Below are positions 31,094-39,923 of a stretch of DNA of 44,690 nt, one piece after another. The notes beneath the pieces are model-generated. The model was not told where the DNA came from. It saw only the letters and a list, made by a program, of their open reading frames with translations, and did not search any database. The stretch is from an uncultured Oscillospiraceae bacterium (lineage in GTDB: Bacteria > Bacillota > Clostridia > Oscillospirales > Oscillospiraceae): NCBI GenBank assembly GCA_947628185.1, contig CANQYW010000012.1, positions 1-44,690 of the forward strand. Reading direction: 5' to 3'. A program made the translations under genes and the position numbers. Each line of letters starts with the position of its first letter. The stretch's first letter is position 1.

Positions 31094-32023
31094 ATGAAAA
31101 AGACGATCGTTGCCCTTGTGTGCCTCACGGCGATCCTCTCAGGTTGCGCCGCCGAGGGTACACCCAGCGGCGGGGGCGTCACCTTCACCGACGCCCTGGG
31201 GCGGAGCGTCACGGTGGAGCGGGAGCCGGAGCGGGTGGCCTCGCTTCTGGGTAGTTTCGCGGACGTGTGGGTCCTGGCCGGTGGGGACCTCTGCGCCGCC
31301 GCCGAGGACGCCTGGGAGGACTTCCGCCTGGAGCTCCCTGACGCCGTCAATTTAGGCGGGGCCCACTCTCCGAGCCTTGAACTGCTGCTCTCCTCGGACC
31401 CCGACTTCGTCATCGCCAGCGCCTCCACCGCCGGGGACGTGGAGATGCTGGATACCCTGGAGGCGGCCAAAATAACTGTGGCCTACTTTGACGTGGATAA
31501 CTTTGAGGACTACTTGGAGATGCTAAAGATCTGCACGGACATAACTGGGCGCGAGGACCTATACGAGAAAAATGGCCTCGAGGTGAAGGCCCAAATAGAG
31601 TCCGTGAAGGCGCGGTACGCAGAACTCCAAATTCCCGAGGAGCAGCGGTCGGTGCTCCTCATCCGGGCCTCCGAGAGCTCCATAAAGGCCAAGGGCAGCC
31701 GGGGCACGATCCTCGGGGAGATGCTCGCCGACATGGGGTGCCTCAATATTGCGGACTCTGAGAGCTCCATCTTGGAGGATCTGAGCGTGGAGGCCGTCAT
31801 CGCCGCGCGGCCCTACAGGGTGTTCGTTGTGACCATGGGCGACGACGCCGAGGCGGCGGCGGGTGTGGATGTCATGTTCCGGGAGGATCCCGCCTGGGGC
31901 TCCCTGGAGGCCGCGAGGGAGGGGCGGGTGTACATCATGGATAAGTCCCTATTTAACCTTAAACCCAACGACAGGTGGGGTGAGGCATATGAGAAACTCT
32001 ACGACGCGCTCACGGAGGAATAA
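31094..32023 (+). CDS. FecB/BtuF-type ABC transporter substrate-binding lipoprotein
   Basis: A 309-residue lipoprotein: signal with lipobox LSGCAAE, then a two-lobed helical-backbone binding fold. FTDALGRSVTVEREPERVASLLGSFADVWVLAG is the usual start of the family, with DPDFVIASAST in the first lobe. The C-terminal LFNLKPNDRWGEAYEKLYDAL is common in clostridial members. It would deliver an iron chelate, haem, corrinoid or similar metal complex to the permease and ATPase encoded next. It overlaps the permease gene by 35 bases. The substrate cannot be read from sequence. A structured leader upstream suggests ligand-responsive control, and a cobalamin riboswitch controls the next transporter but not this one. 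Confidence 0.86.
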   Translation: MKKTIVALVCLTAILSGCAAEGTPSGGGVTFTDALGRSVTVEREPERVASLLGSFADVWVLAGGDLCAAAEDAWEDFRLELPDAVNLGGAHSPSLELLLSSDPDFVIASASTAGDVEMLDTLEAAKITVAYFDVDNFEDYLEMLKICTDITGREDLYEKNGLEVKAQIESVKARYAELQIPEEQRSVLLIRASESSIKAKGSRGTILGEMLADMGCLNIADSESSILEDLSVEAVIAARPYRVFVVTMGDDAEAAAGVDVMFREDPAWGSLEAAREGRVYIMDKSLFNLKPNDRWGEAYEKLYDALTEE

Positions 32024-33008
32024 AGTTGCCCTCTACTTCGCCCTCTCGGCGCTGACGCTCCTCTCCGCCGTGACGGGCCTCCTATTGGGGGCGGCGGAGC
32101 TGAGTCTCGGTGACCTATTTGGGGCTCTCCGGGCCGGGATGGGCTCCAGGACGCCGGAGGCCCTTATCCTCTGGTACGCCAGGATGCCCCGGGTGCTGGG
32201 GAGCCTCCTCTCCGGGGCGGCACTGGCGGTCTCCGGGGCCGTCATACAGGGCGTGCTCTCAAACGGCCTCGCCTCCCCCAGCGTCATCGGGGTGAACGCC
32301 GGGGCGGGCCTCGCGGTGACGGCCTGCGCGGCGGCGGGAGTCATGGGCGGGTGGAGGCTCTCCCTCGCGGCCTTCGCCGGGGCTTTCGCGGCGGTGATGG
32401 CTGTGAGCCTCGGGGCGCGGCGTTTCGGGGCCTCCCGGGGGACGGTGATACTCATGGGCGTCGCCATGAACAGCCTCTTGGGGGCCTTCTCCGACGCCAT
32501 AACCGTCCTCGCGCCGGAGGTCGCCGTCCAGCGCAACGGCTTTCGCATCGGGGACTTCTCCGCCGTCACCTACCCGAAACTCATCCCCGCAGCCGCCGTC
32601 ATACTCCTCTCATTACTCATAATATCCACGCTGACAAATGAGCTGGAAGTTCTCTCCCTGGGGGAGGACGGCGCCCGGGCGCTGGGGCTCAACACCGGGG
32701 CCGTGCGGACGCTCCTCCTCATGCTGGCGGCGGCGCTGGCGGGGGCGGCGGTGAGTATGGCGGGGCTTCTCTCCTTCGTGGGCCTCATGGTGCCCCACGC
32801 CCTCCGGCTGCTCTCCGGCGGGGAGGCCCGGCGCCTCATACCCCTCTGCGCCCTGGCGGGGGCGGGGTTCGTCACCGCCTGCGACACGCTCTCCCGCGTC
32901 ATCCTCGCCCCCTACGAGTTCCCAGTGGGGATAGTCATGGCGTTCCTGGGCGCGCCATTTTTCCTCTTCATACTAATACGCGGCAAGGGGGGTCACGGCC
33001 GTGCTTGA
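31989..33008 (+). CDS. FecCD-family ABC transporter permease
   Basis: A 339-residue permease with about nine to ten membrane helices. Family motifs are clear: RMPRVLGSLLSGAALAVSGAVIQGVLSNGLASPSVIGVNAGAGL near the start, and SFVGLMVPHALRLLSGGEARRLIPLCALAGAGF near the end, which contains the coupling helix that meets the ATPase. The start is taken as ATG 31989, inside the end of the binding-protein gene. The sequence before it in the longer open frame does not fit the family. The substrate type (chelated iron, haem or corrinoid) is open. Confidence 0.88.
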   Translation: MRNSTTRSRRNKVALYFALSALTLLSAVTGLLLGAAELSLGDLFGALRAGMGSRTPEALILWYARMPRVLGSLLSGAALAVSGAVIQGVLSNGLASPSVIGVNAGAGLAVTACAAAGVMGGWRLSLAAFAGAFAAVMAVSLGARRFGASRGTVILMGVAMNSLLGAFSDAITVLAPEVAVQRNGFRIGDFSAVTYPKLIPAAAVILLSLLIISTLTNELEVLSLGEDGARALGLNTGAVRTLLLMLAAALAGAAVSMAGLLSFVGLMVPHALRLLSGGEARRLIPLCALAGAGFVTACDTLSRVILAPYEFPVGIVMAFLGAPFFLFILIRGKGGHGRA

Positions 33009-33768
33009 AGTCACAGGACTATACGGCGGCTACCCCGGAAAGATCGTTCTGCGGGACGTATACCTCACCGCCCGGGCCGGGGAGATAACGGCCCTCATGG
33101 GCCCCAACGGCTGCGGGAAGTCAACGCTCCTCAAGACCATCTGCGGGATACTGCCTGTCAAAGCCGGGCGCGTGACGCTGGGCAACACGGACCTCACCGC
33201 CCTACCCCGGAGGGAGCTCTCCCAGCGGGCGGCGTACCTCGCCCAGAGCCGGGAGACCCCGGAGCTCACCGTGGAGCGTCTGGTGCTCCACGGGCGGTTC
33301 CCATACCTCGGCTACCCCCGGCGGTATAGGCGGGAAGATCTTGAGGCGGCGCGGCGGGCTATGGGGGAGATGGGCGTCCTCGGCCTCGCCGCAACGCCCC
33401 TGGGCCAACTCTCCGGCGGGCAGCGGCAGAACGCCTACATCGCCATGGTCTTGGCCCAGGACACGGACCTCGTGCTCCTCGACGAGCCCACCACATACCT
33501 TGACGTCTCCTGCCAGCTCCAATTTCTGCGCCTCGCCCGGCGCCTTGCGGACTCCGGAAAACACGTGCTCCTGGCGATACACGACCTCTCCCACGCTCTG
33601 AAGGTTGCGGACTCGGCGGCGCTCATGCGCGATGGCGCCCTGGTCCTCCAGGGGACGCCGGAGGAGGTCTTTGCCTCCGGCGTCCTCGAGGATGTCTTCA
33701 ACGTCAGGGTCATGCGGGTGGAGACCCCCGGCGGATGGTACTACTTTGCCGTGGAGCTTGAGGCTTGA
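33001..33768 (+). CDS. FepC/BtuD-type ABC transporter ATPase
   Basis: A 255-residue ATPase that powers the upstream permease. Walker A GPNGCGKST, Q-loop QSRETPE, signature LSGGQRQNAYIAMVLAQD, Walker B LVLLDEPTTYLD and H-loop AIHDLSHAL are all present. It starts with GTG at 33001, overlapping the permease stop by eight bases. Its own stop overlaps the -35 box of the next promoter, so the two transporter operons are very tightly packed. Confidence 0.93.
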   Translation: MLEVTGLYGGYPGKIVLRDVYLTARAGEITALMGPNGCGKSTLLKTICGILPVKAGRVTLGNTDLTALPRRELSQRAAYLAQSRETPELTVERLVLHGRFPYLGYPRRYRREDLEAARRAMGEMGVLGLAATPLGQLSGGQRQNAYIAMVLAQDTDLVLLDEPTTYLDVSCQLQFLRLARRLADSGKHVLLAIHDLSHALKVADSAALMRDGALVLQGTPEEVFASGVLEDVFNVRVMRVETPGGWYYFAVELEA

Positions 33769-33793
33769 CGTGGACAAAGCGTCATGGTATAAT
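33765..33793 (+). promoter_or_regulatory. Sigma-A-type promoter for the riboswitch-controlled cobalamin operon
   Basis: TTGACG (33765-33770), which includes the stop of the preceding ATPase gene, a 17-base spacer and a perfect TATAAT (33788-33793). The transcript would begin near 33800, right at the start of the cobalamin riboswitch. Confidence 0.8.
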
Positions 33794-33799
33794 AACCGC

Positions 33800-33957
33800 C
33801 GTTGAAGAACTTAATATCTACAGGGACTGCGGTTTGAAAGGTTGCATACTGAATAGATCAAACGGGGAAGTCGGTTTGAATCCGACGCAACTGCCATTAC
33901 TGTAACTGACGTCCGATTACACCTCTGGGGCGTCTCAAGTCAGAATACCGGCCCGGT
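33800..33957 (+). ncRNA. Cobalamin riboswitch
   Basis: The core of the B12 aptamer is recognisable. GGGGAAGTCGGTTTGAATCC (33864-33883) forms a hairpin with CCGAC (33870-33874 with 33882-33886). This is followed by GCAACTGCCATTACTGTAAC (B12 box-like) and, near the end, CAAGTCAGAATACCGGCC. It sits between a strong promoter and a binding-protein gene of the FecCD transporter class, and the whole cbi/cob operon follows. Peripheral stems differ from the longest forms, so it may be a compact subtype. Confidence 0.88.
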
Positions 33958-33984
33958 TCTTTATCGCCATCATTCCTGGGTATA

Positions 33985-34053
33985 GAGGAGTGCAGCGTTT
34001 GCCTTTGCCAAGGGGGGAACTGCGCTCTTTTGTGCCCTTTTTCGTTTTTGGCA
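33985..34053 (+). terminator. Candidate expression platform of the cobalamin riboswitch
   Basis: GAGTGCAG (33988-33995) pairs with CTGCGCTC (34020-34027, one G-U pair), followed by TTTT. A second, overlapping choice is TGCCAAGGG (from 34006) with CCCTT and TTGGCA (to 34053), rich in T. The two hairpins compete, as expected for a ligand-dependent terminator. From here to 34143 I see no gene. Confidence 0.55.
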
Positions 34054-34156
34054 GGGGTGGATCTGCTGCACATTTTTTGCGGTGACGCAAGGGATGTGCC
34101 TTTATTTTATCCCGGGGGCGGCGCTGAGAAAATACACATTTTTAAGGAGAAAAACA

Positions 34157-35407
34157 ATGAAAAAAAGGATCCTACCCCTGCTGCTCTCGCTTATTTTGCT
34201 CGTCTCCATCCTCGCCGGGTGCTCCCGCCCCGCGGATGAGGGCTCCAAGGCCCCGGATGGGGAGAACAACGCTGAAATGAACTCCCCCCAGGAGGGGGAG
34301 AACAACGCGGACAACACCCAGCCCCCGGAGGGGACAGACGGCGGCGGCGAAAATCAATCCCCGGAGGAGAACTACGACGGCAAGCTCGTCTTTGACCACT
34401 CCATGGAGCTCTCCTACGCCAAGTGTTTCACCATTGACTACTATAAGGGCGGCTACAAGCTGGCAACTATCTCCGACGGCACAAAACTTCTCACTGTGCC
34501 GGAGGGCATGAGCGTCCCCGCCGATGTGCCGGAGGGCACCATAGTCCTCCAGGAGCCCCTGGGGCACATACTTGTGTCCTCCGCGCCGGTGGTGTCGCTA
34601 ATTAGCGCCGTTGGGGCCTTAGACGCCGTGTCCCTCACCACGAACGACGTGGACACCTGGTACATAGACGAGGTGAAGGATGCCATAAACTCCGGCTCCC
34701 TCACCTATGTGGGCGAGTACGACGCGCCGGACTACGAGAAGATAACAGCCGACGGCACCCGCCTTGCCGTCTACTCCGCCATGCTCACCGAGGACGTGGA
34801 GGCGGAGCTCAAATCTCTCGGCGTCGGCGTCATGGTGGATAGGTCCTCCGACGAGGACCACCCCCTGGGGCGGGCCGAGTGGATAAAGTTCTACGGGGCG
34901 CTTCTCGGACGGGAGGAGGCCGCCCAGGAGGTATTCAGCGGCCAGGAGGCCATAATAAACGAGCTCTCCGAGGTCCCCAGCACCGGCAAGAGCGTGGCGG
35001 TATTCTACATAACCTCCAGCGGCTCCCTCTACGCCCGCAAGGCCGGCGACTACATGGCCAAGATGGTGGAGCTGGCCGGCGGCGTGTACGTGCCGGGTGA
35101 CGTGGGCGTCGGTGAGTCCGGCACCTCCAAGATGGAGTACGAGGCCTTCTATGACGCCGCGAAGGACGCGGACTACATAATCTACGTCTGGTCCATGGGC
35201 GGCAAGCCCGAGACGCTTGAGGACTTCCTCGGCCGTGCGGACATCCTCTCGGAGTTCAAGGCCGTGAAGGAGGGGAACGTCTGGTGCACCACCCCCGACT
35301 TCTTCCAGATACAGGCCACCATCGGCAGCATGGTCAATGACATCCGCCTCATGCTGGAGGCCGACGGGACCGTGGACGCCCTGACATACTTAACCAAACT
35401 CAAGTGA
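34157..35407 (+). CDS. ABC transporter substrate-binding lipoprotein, corrinoid type
   Basis: A 416-residue lipoprotein: signal ending ILAGCSRP, a low-complexity Glu/Asn/Pro/Gly linker (about 25-75), then a BtuF/FecB-like binding domain. The domain shows FTIDYYKGGYKLATISDGTK at its start, and AVFYITSSGSLYARKAGDYMAKMVELAGGVYV in the second lobe. It is the first gene after the cobalamin riboswitch, so it most likely binds cobalamin or an incomplete corrinoid. The ATG at 34157 has AAGGAG seven bases away; the open frame upstream to 34082 is not used. The long linker would extend it from the membrane. Confidence 0.87.
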   Translation: MKKRILPLLLSLILLVSILAGCSRPADEGSKAPDGENNAEMNSPQEGENNADNTQPPEGTDGGGENQSPEENYDGKLVFDHSMELSYAKCFTIDYYKGGYKLATISDGTKLLTVPEGMSVPADVPEGTIVLQEPLGHILVSSAPVVSLISAVGALDAVSLTTNDVDTWYIDEVKDAINSGSLTYVGEYDAPDYEKITADGTRLAVYSAMLTEDVEAELKSLGVGVMVDRSSDEDHPLGRAEWIKFYGALLGREEAAQEVFSGQEAIINELSEVPSTGKSVAVFYITSSGSLYARKAGDYMAKMVELAGGVYVPGDVGVGESGTSKMEYEAFYDAAKDADYIIYVWSMGGKPETLEDFLGRADILSEFKAVKEGNVWCTTPDFFQIQATIGSMVNDIRLMLEADGTVDALTYLTKLK

Positions 35408-36453
35408 TGGGTCGCGGGGACGTTCTTCGCCGGGGCGCGGTATTCGTCTCTCTGGCAGTGCTCTTCCTGCTGGCGGTGGTATGGAACATAAATACCGGCA
35501 GCGTGGACATACCCGTCCGGGAGATATGGCGTATCATCTTCCTCCGGCGGGAGATAGAGAGCGGCGCGGTACCGGCGGACGCCGCGGCCTTCAATATTAT
35601 ATGGAAACTCCGTCTAAAACGGGTGCTCCTCTCGGCGGTGCTGGGGGGCGCCCTGGCGCTCTCGGGTTTCCTCCTGCAGACCTTCTTCCGCAACCCGATA
35701 GCGGGCCCCTTCGTGCTGGGGATATCCTCTGGGGCCAGGATGTTCCTGGCCCTGGTGACGATTGCCCTGGGCGCTTACATTCCCTCCCTTCCGGTGGCGG
35801 TGACTGTGGCGGCGGCGTTTTTGGGGTCCATGCTCTCAATGCTATTGGTGCTGGCCTTTAGCGGGCGGGTGAGGAACATGTCGATGCTCCTTGTCATCGG
35901 CATTATGATAAGCTACATCTGCTCCGCAGTGACGGACTTCCTCATTAATTTCGCAAAAGAAGCGGAGATAGTGAACCTCACCCACTGGTCCATGGGCAGT
36001 TTCTCCGGGGGGAGTTGGCGGGACGTGGGTGTCTCGGCCCTTGTGGTCCTCCCGGCGGCGCTGGGGGTATTTCTCCTCGCGAAACCCATCTCGGCCTACG
36101 CCCTGGGGGAGGGCTACGCCCAGAGCCTGGGGCTGGACGTGCGGCGGTTCCGGGTGGTGCTCATAATCCTCTCCAGCGTCCTCTCGGCGTGCGTCACGGC
36201 CTTCGCGGGGCCCATATCCTTCGTGGGGATCGCCGTGCCCCACATTTTGAGGGTCCTTTTAAAGTCCTCAAAGCCCATACTCATGATCCCCGCCTCGTTC
36301 CTCGGCGGGGCGGTCTTCTGCATGGTCTGCGACCTCATAGCCAGGACCGTCCTCTCCCCCACCGAGCTCTCCGTTGGGACGGTGACAAGCGCCCTGGGCG
36401 CGCCGGTGGTCATATGGCTCATGGTCTCCCGCCGGCGGGAGCAGTCGGAGTGA
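35407..36453 (+). CDS. FecCD-family permease, corrinoid transporter
   Basis: A 348-residue permease with about ten membrane helices. Motifs: LRLKRVLLSAVLGGALALSGFLLQTFFRNPIAGPFVLGISSGARMF at the N-terminal side and GPISFVGIAVPHILRVLLKSSKPILMIPASFLGGAVFCMVCD toward the end, the latter including the coupling helix. Its start shares one base with the binding-protein stop (TGATG). An in-frame GTG three bases earlier is possible. It is paired with the ATPase that follows. Cargo is inferred from the riboswitch and the operon. Confidence 0.88.
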   Translation: MGRGDVLRRGAVFVSLAVLFLLAVVWNINTGSVDIPVREIWRIIFLRREIESGAVPADAAAFNIIWKLRLKRVLLSAVLGGALALSGFLLQTFFRNPIAGPFVLGISSGARMFLALVTIALGAYIPSLPVAVTVAAAFLGSMLSMLLVLAFSGRVRNMSMLLVIGIMISYICSAVTDFLINFAKEAEIVNLTHWSMGSFSGGSWRDVGVSALVVLPAALGVFLLAKPISAYALGEGYAQSLGLDVRRFRVVLIILSSVLSACVTAFAGPISFVGIAVPHILRVLLKSSKPILMIPASFLGGAVFCMVCDLIARTVLSPTELSVGTVTSALGAPVVIWLMVSRRREQSE

Positions 36454-36464
36454 GGAGGTCTGAG

Positions 36465-37592
36465 ATGTCAGAGGCGTACTTTGAAACGAATGGCCTCACC
36501 GTGGGCTACGGCGGGAGGCCCCTGATCCGGGACATTTCCCTCTCCCTCAAGCGGGGCGGGATAATGACGCTCATCGGCCCCAACGGCGCGGGGAAGTCCA
36601 CCATACTCAAGACCGTCACCCGCCGCATACCCGCCATATCCGGCGACGTTCTACTCGGAGGCCAGTCCCTCCTTCGCATGCGTGGCCGGGACCTTGCGCG
36701 AAAGATGGCCGTTGTGCTGACGGACCGCCTGCGGCCCGAGCTCATGACGTGCTTTGACGTGGCCGCCGCCGGGCGCTACCCCTACACAGGGAGTTTCGGC
36801 CTCCTCTCCGCAAGGGACAAGAGCATAGTCCTCGACTCCCTCGCCCAGGTGAACGCCTCAAACCTCGCGGGGGCGGACTTTAACTCCGTGAGCGACGGCG
36901 AGCGCCAACTCGTCTTACTCGCTCGTGCCATAGCCCAGGAGCCGGAGATAATAGTCCTTGACGAGCCCACATCATACCTCGACATACGCCACAAGATAGA
37001 GCTCCTTGAGGTGCTGCGGGGGATGGCAAAGGCGCGGGGCGTCACAGTCCTCATGAGTCTCCACGAACTCGATATGGCCTCCAAGGTCTCAGACGTAATG
37101 GTCTGCGTGGGGGACGGGGCCGTGGCGGCCTCCGGCCCCCCGGAGGACGTCTTCTCAGATGAGCTGGTGCGGCGGCTCTACCACTTAGAGCGCGGCTCCT
37201 ACAGCGTGGCCCTCGGCAGCGCGGAGCTCCCGAGGCCCGAGGGTCAGCCCCGGGTATTCGTCCTGGGGGGCGGGGGGCGCGGGATACCCCTCTACCGGGG
37301 CCTACAGAGGGCGGGCGTGCCCTTCAGCGCCGGGATACTCCCGGAGAATGACTTAGATCTCGCCGTGGCGGGGCCCCTCGCGGCGGAAGTCGTCACCTCG
37401 CCTCCCTTCGCCCCCGCGGGTCCCCGGGAGATGGAGGCCGCCCGGGCGCTCATATCCTCATCGAAGGCGGTGATCGACGCCGGGGCGCCGGCGGAACACT
37501 ACCCCGCGAGGGACGAGCTACTAAAATACGCCCGGACCCTCGGGATACCCATTATCGAGAGTTTAGAGCACATCACGGAGGTGTTAAGATGA
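36465..37592 (+). CDS. BtuD-type ATPase with a C-terminal extension of unknown function
   Basis: A 375-residue protein. The first 255 or so residues are a standard ABC ATPase: GPNGAGKST, signature VSDGERQLVLLARA, Walker B IIVLDEPTSYLD and H-loop SLHELDMA. About 115 extra residues follow, with the start VFVLGGGGRGIPLYRGLQRAGVPFSAGIL, a DLDLAVAGPL segment and an end AEHYPARDELLKYARTLGIPI. Similar tails occur on archaeal and clostridial corrinoid-transporter ATPases. The glycine-rich opening suggests a nucleotide- or corrinoid-binding module. A GAGGAGG site precedes the ATG. The gene overlaps cbiA by four bases. Confidence 0.9.
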   Translation: MSEAYFETNGLTVGYGGRPLIRDISLSLKRGGIMTLIGPNGAGKSTILKTVTRRIPAISGDVLLGGQSLLRMRGRDLARKMAVVLTDRLRPELMTCFDVAAAGRYPYTGSFGLLSARDKSIVLDSLAQVNASNLAGADFNSVSDGERQLVLLARAIAQEPEIIVLDEPTSYLDIRHKIELLEVLRGMAKARGVTVLMSLHELDMASKVSDVMVCVGDGAVAASGPPEDVFSDELVRRLYHLERGSYSVALGSAELPRPEGQPRVFVLGGGGRGIPLYRGLQRAGVPFSAGILPENDLDLAVAGPLAAEVVTSPPFAPAGPREMEAARALISSSKAVIDAGAPAEHYPARDELLKYARTLGIPIIESLEHITEVLR

Positions 37593-38962
37593 ACGTCCCG
37601 AGAGTCATGATAGCCGGCACGAGAAGCGGCTGCGGCAAGACCACCGCCGTCTGCGCGTTGCTGGCGCTCATGCGGGAGCGGGGACTCCAGGTCTCGGCCC
37701 TCAAGTGCGGGCCCGACTACATTGACCCCATGTTCCACCGGGAGGTGCTGGGGGAGGACTCGGCGAACCTCGACCCATTCTTCTGTGATGGTGAGCTCCT
37801 GCGCTCCACCCTCGCACGCAGCGCCGGACGCGACGCCGCGGTCATTGAGGGCGTCATGGGCTACTACGACGGCACTGGCCCCGACGGGCTCCAGAATAGC
37901 TCCTGGACCGTGGCCCGGTCAACGGACACCCCAGTGGTACTCCTAATAGAGGGGCGGGGCGCCGCCGCATCGGCGCTGGCGATCTTGGAGGGGTTTCTTG
38001 GTTTCGTGCCGGAGAGCGGCATTATGGGCGTCATCATAAGCGGCGTCTCCCAGGGGAACTACAATAACATTGAGCGGCTGATGGCCCGGCGTCTCGGGGA
38101 TAGGGTGCGTCCCCTCGGTTTCATCCCCCGCCTCCCGGAGGGGTGCGTCCTCCCCTCCCGGCACCTGGGCCTCACAGTGCCGGAGGAGCAAGGGGACCTC
38201 CCCGGGAAACTTGCGGGCATCACGGACATCTGCCGGGAGACGCTGGACATCGAGGGGCTCCTCTCCCTCGCCCGCAGCGCCCCGGAGCTCCGGGCCTCCG
38301 TCGTGCCTCCCCCGAAACTCCCGTCCGTCAAGGTGGCTGTGGCCCGGGACGCGGCCTTCTCCTTCATATATCCCGACACAATAAAGCTCTTTTGCGAGAT
38401 GGGCGCGGAGATAGTCTACTTCTCTCCACTCGCCAACGACCCGGTGCCGGAGGGGGCGGCGGGGCTCTACCTCCCCGGTGGCTACCCGGAGCTCTGCGCC
38501 CCGGCGCTCATGTGGAATAGGCGCTCGGCGGAGAGCGTGTACTCCGCCGTCACCTCCGGGATGCCCACCATCGCCGAGTGCGGCGGGTTCCTGTACCTCG
38601 GCGAAATGCTCGAGGGCTGCCGGATGTGCGGCGTCCTCCCCATGGAGGGCTTTGACGCCGGGAACTCCGCCCACTTAGGGTATGTGACGCTCACAACGAG
38701 CTCCCCGGGACTATTCGGCGGGGCGGGGATCCGTCTGCCCGCCCACGAGTTCCACTACTGCGGCTGCACGGACCACGGCCATGATCTCACCGCCCTGAGG
38801 CCCGACGGCTCCAGCCGCCCCACGGGGTTCTATTCTGACACCCTCTACGCCGGGTTCCCCCACCTCTACCTCCCGGCGTGCGTCCCGGCGGCGGAGTCGT
38901 ACCTCAGAAAATGCGCCGGGTTTCGTGAAAAACTCTCAATCGGAGGCGCGGCGGATGGCTGA
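37589..38962 (+). CDS. cbiA: Cobyrinic acid a,c-diamide synthase
   Basis: This enzyme converts two side-chain carboxylates of cobyrinic acid (a and c) to amides, using glutamine and ATP. The 457-residue protein has the P-loop GTRSGCGKTTAVCALL, the KCGPDYIDPMFH motif that is typical of CbiA, and the EGVMGYYDG segment. The C-terminal glutamine amidotransferase domain has catalytic Cys in AECGGFLYLGE and His in PAHEFHYC. It starts four bases before the end of the ATPase gene and overlaps cbiB by eight bases. Its presence means the cell can begin from cobyrinic acid, although no earlier genes are in the window. Confidence 0.95.
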   Translation: MNVPRVMIAGTRSGCGKTTAVCALLALMRERGLQVSALKCGPDYIDPMFHREVLGEDSANLDPFFCDGELLRSTLARSAGRDAAVIEGVMGYYDGTGPDGLQNSSWTVARSTDTPVVLLIEGRGAAASALAILEGFLGFVPESGIMGVIISGVSQGNYNNIERLMARRLGDRVRPLGFIPRLPEGCVLPSRHLGLTVPEEQGDLPGKLAGITDICRETLDIEGLLSLARSAPELRASVVPPPKLPSVKVAVARDAAFSFIYPDTIKLFCEMGAEIVYFSPLANDPVPEGAAGLYLPGGYPELCAPALMWNRRSAESVYSAVTSGMPTIAECGGFLYLGEMLEGCRMCGVLPMEGFDAGNSAHLGYVTLTTSSPGLFGGAGIRLPAHEFHYCGCTDHGHDLTALRPDGSSRPTGFYSDTLYAGFPHLYLPACVPAAESYLRKCAGFREKLSIGGAADG

Positions 38963-39923
38963 GCTCATATTTCTGGACTCCTGCGCCCTCCTCTTAGGGT
39001 TCATAATTGACTTCTTCCTCGGCGACCCCCGCTCCCTCCCCCACCCGGTGGTGGGTATGGGGAAACTCATAACGCTCTGCGAGGACCATCTGCGGCGGGG
39101 GAACGGCGGCGACCTCAGGCGCGGCGTCCTCACGGCGGCGGCGGTGACATTTATCTCAACCGCCCTCCCAACCGCCATACTTTGTCTCCTCAGGCGTCTC
39201 GGGCCCTTGGTGTACACGGCGGCGGAGGCCATAATGTGCTGGCAGCTCCTGGCGGCCCGAGATCTCCTCCGGGAGAGCCGCCGGGTGGAGGACGCCCTAA
39301 ATGACGGCGACATTGAGGCCGCCCGTGGGGCCGTCTCCATGATAGTGGGCCGGGACACAGCGAACCTTGACCCTGAGGCTGTCTGCCGCGCCGCCGTGGA
39401 GACGGTGGCGGAGAACACCTGTGACGGCGTGGTGGCGCCGCTCTTCTGGATGGGCCTTTTCGGCGCGCCGGGCGGGTTCTTCTACAAGGCCGTCAGCACC
39501 ATGGACTCCATAATAGGCTACAAAAACGAGAGGTACCTCCTCTTTGGCCGGGCGGCGGCGAAGATGGACGACTTTATGAATTTCCTCCCGGCGCGGCTCT
39601 CGGCCATTCTCATGGTAGCCCTGTGCCCCCTCTTAGTGCTTGACGGCGCCGGGGCGTGGCGGATATTCCTTCGGGACCGCCTAAAGCACGAGAGCCCCAA
39701 CTCCGCCCAGACGGAGTCCGTCTGCGCCGGGGCCCTGGGGGTGCGGCTGGCGGGGGACGCATACTACGGCGGCGTCCTCCACAGGAAGGAATTTATCGGC
39801 GACCCCGCAAGGCCCATTGAGCCCCGGGACATAACCCGCGCGGGGCGCCTCATGTACGTATCCTCCGCCGCCATGCTATTGGCGGTACTGATCCTCAGAT
39901 GGGCGGTGATACTGTGTATTTAG
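38955..39923 (+). CDS. cbiB: Adenosylcobinamide-phosphate synthase
   Basis: This membrane enzyme attaches the aminopropanol (or its phosphate) arm to adenosylcobyric acid. The 322-residue protein has several membrane segments and the family's LGDPRSLPHPVVGMGKLI start, then VGRDTANLDPEAVCRAAVETVAENTCDGVVAPLFW, and HESPNSAQTESVCAGALGVRLAGDAYYGG. All are diagnostic for CbiB/CobD (aerobic nomenclature). A GGAGG site lies eight bases before the ATG at 38955. It overlaps the next gene by 25 bases. Confidence 0.95.
   Translation: MAELIFLDSCALLLGFIIDFFLGDPRSLPHPVVGMGKLITLCEDHLRRGNGGDLRRGVLTAAAVTFISTALPTAILCLLRRLGPLVYTAAEAIMCWQLLAARDLLRESRRVEDALNDGDIEAARGAVSMIVGRDTANLDPEAVCRAAVETVAENTCDGVVAPLFWMGLFGAPGGFFYKAVSTMDSIIGYKNERYLLFGRAAAKMDDFMNFLPARLSAILMVALCPLLVLDGAGAWRIFLRDRLKHESPNSAQTESVCAGALGVRLAGDAYYGGVLHRKEFIGDPARPIEPRDITRAGRLMYVSSAAMLLAVLILRWAVILCI

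Noticed and set aside
31863-31988. Longer start for the first permease
   Set aside because: The added residues overlap the binding-protein gene and do not fit the FecCD N-terminus; ATG 31989 is the better start.
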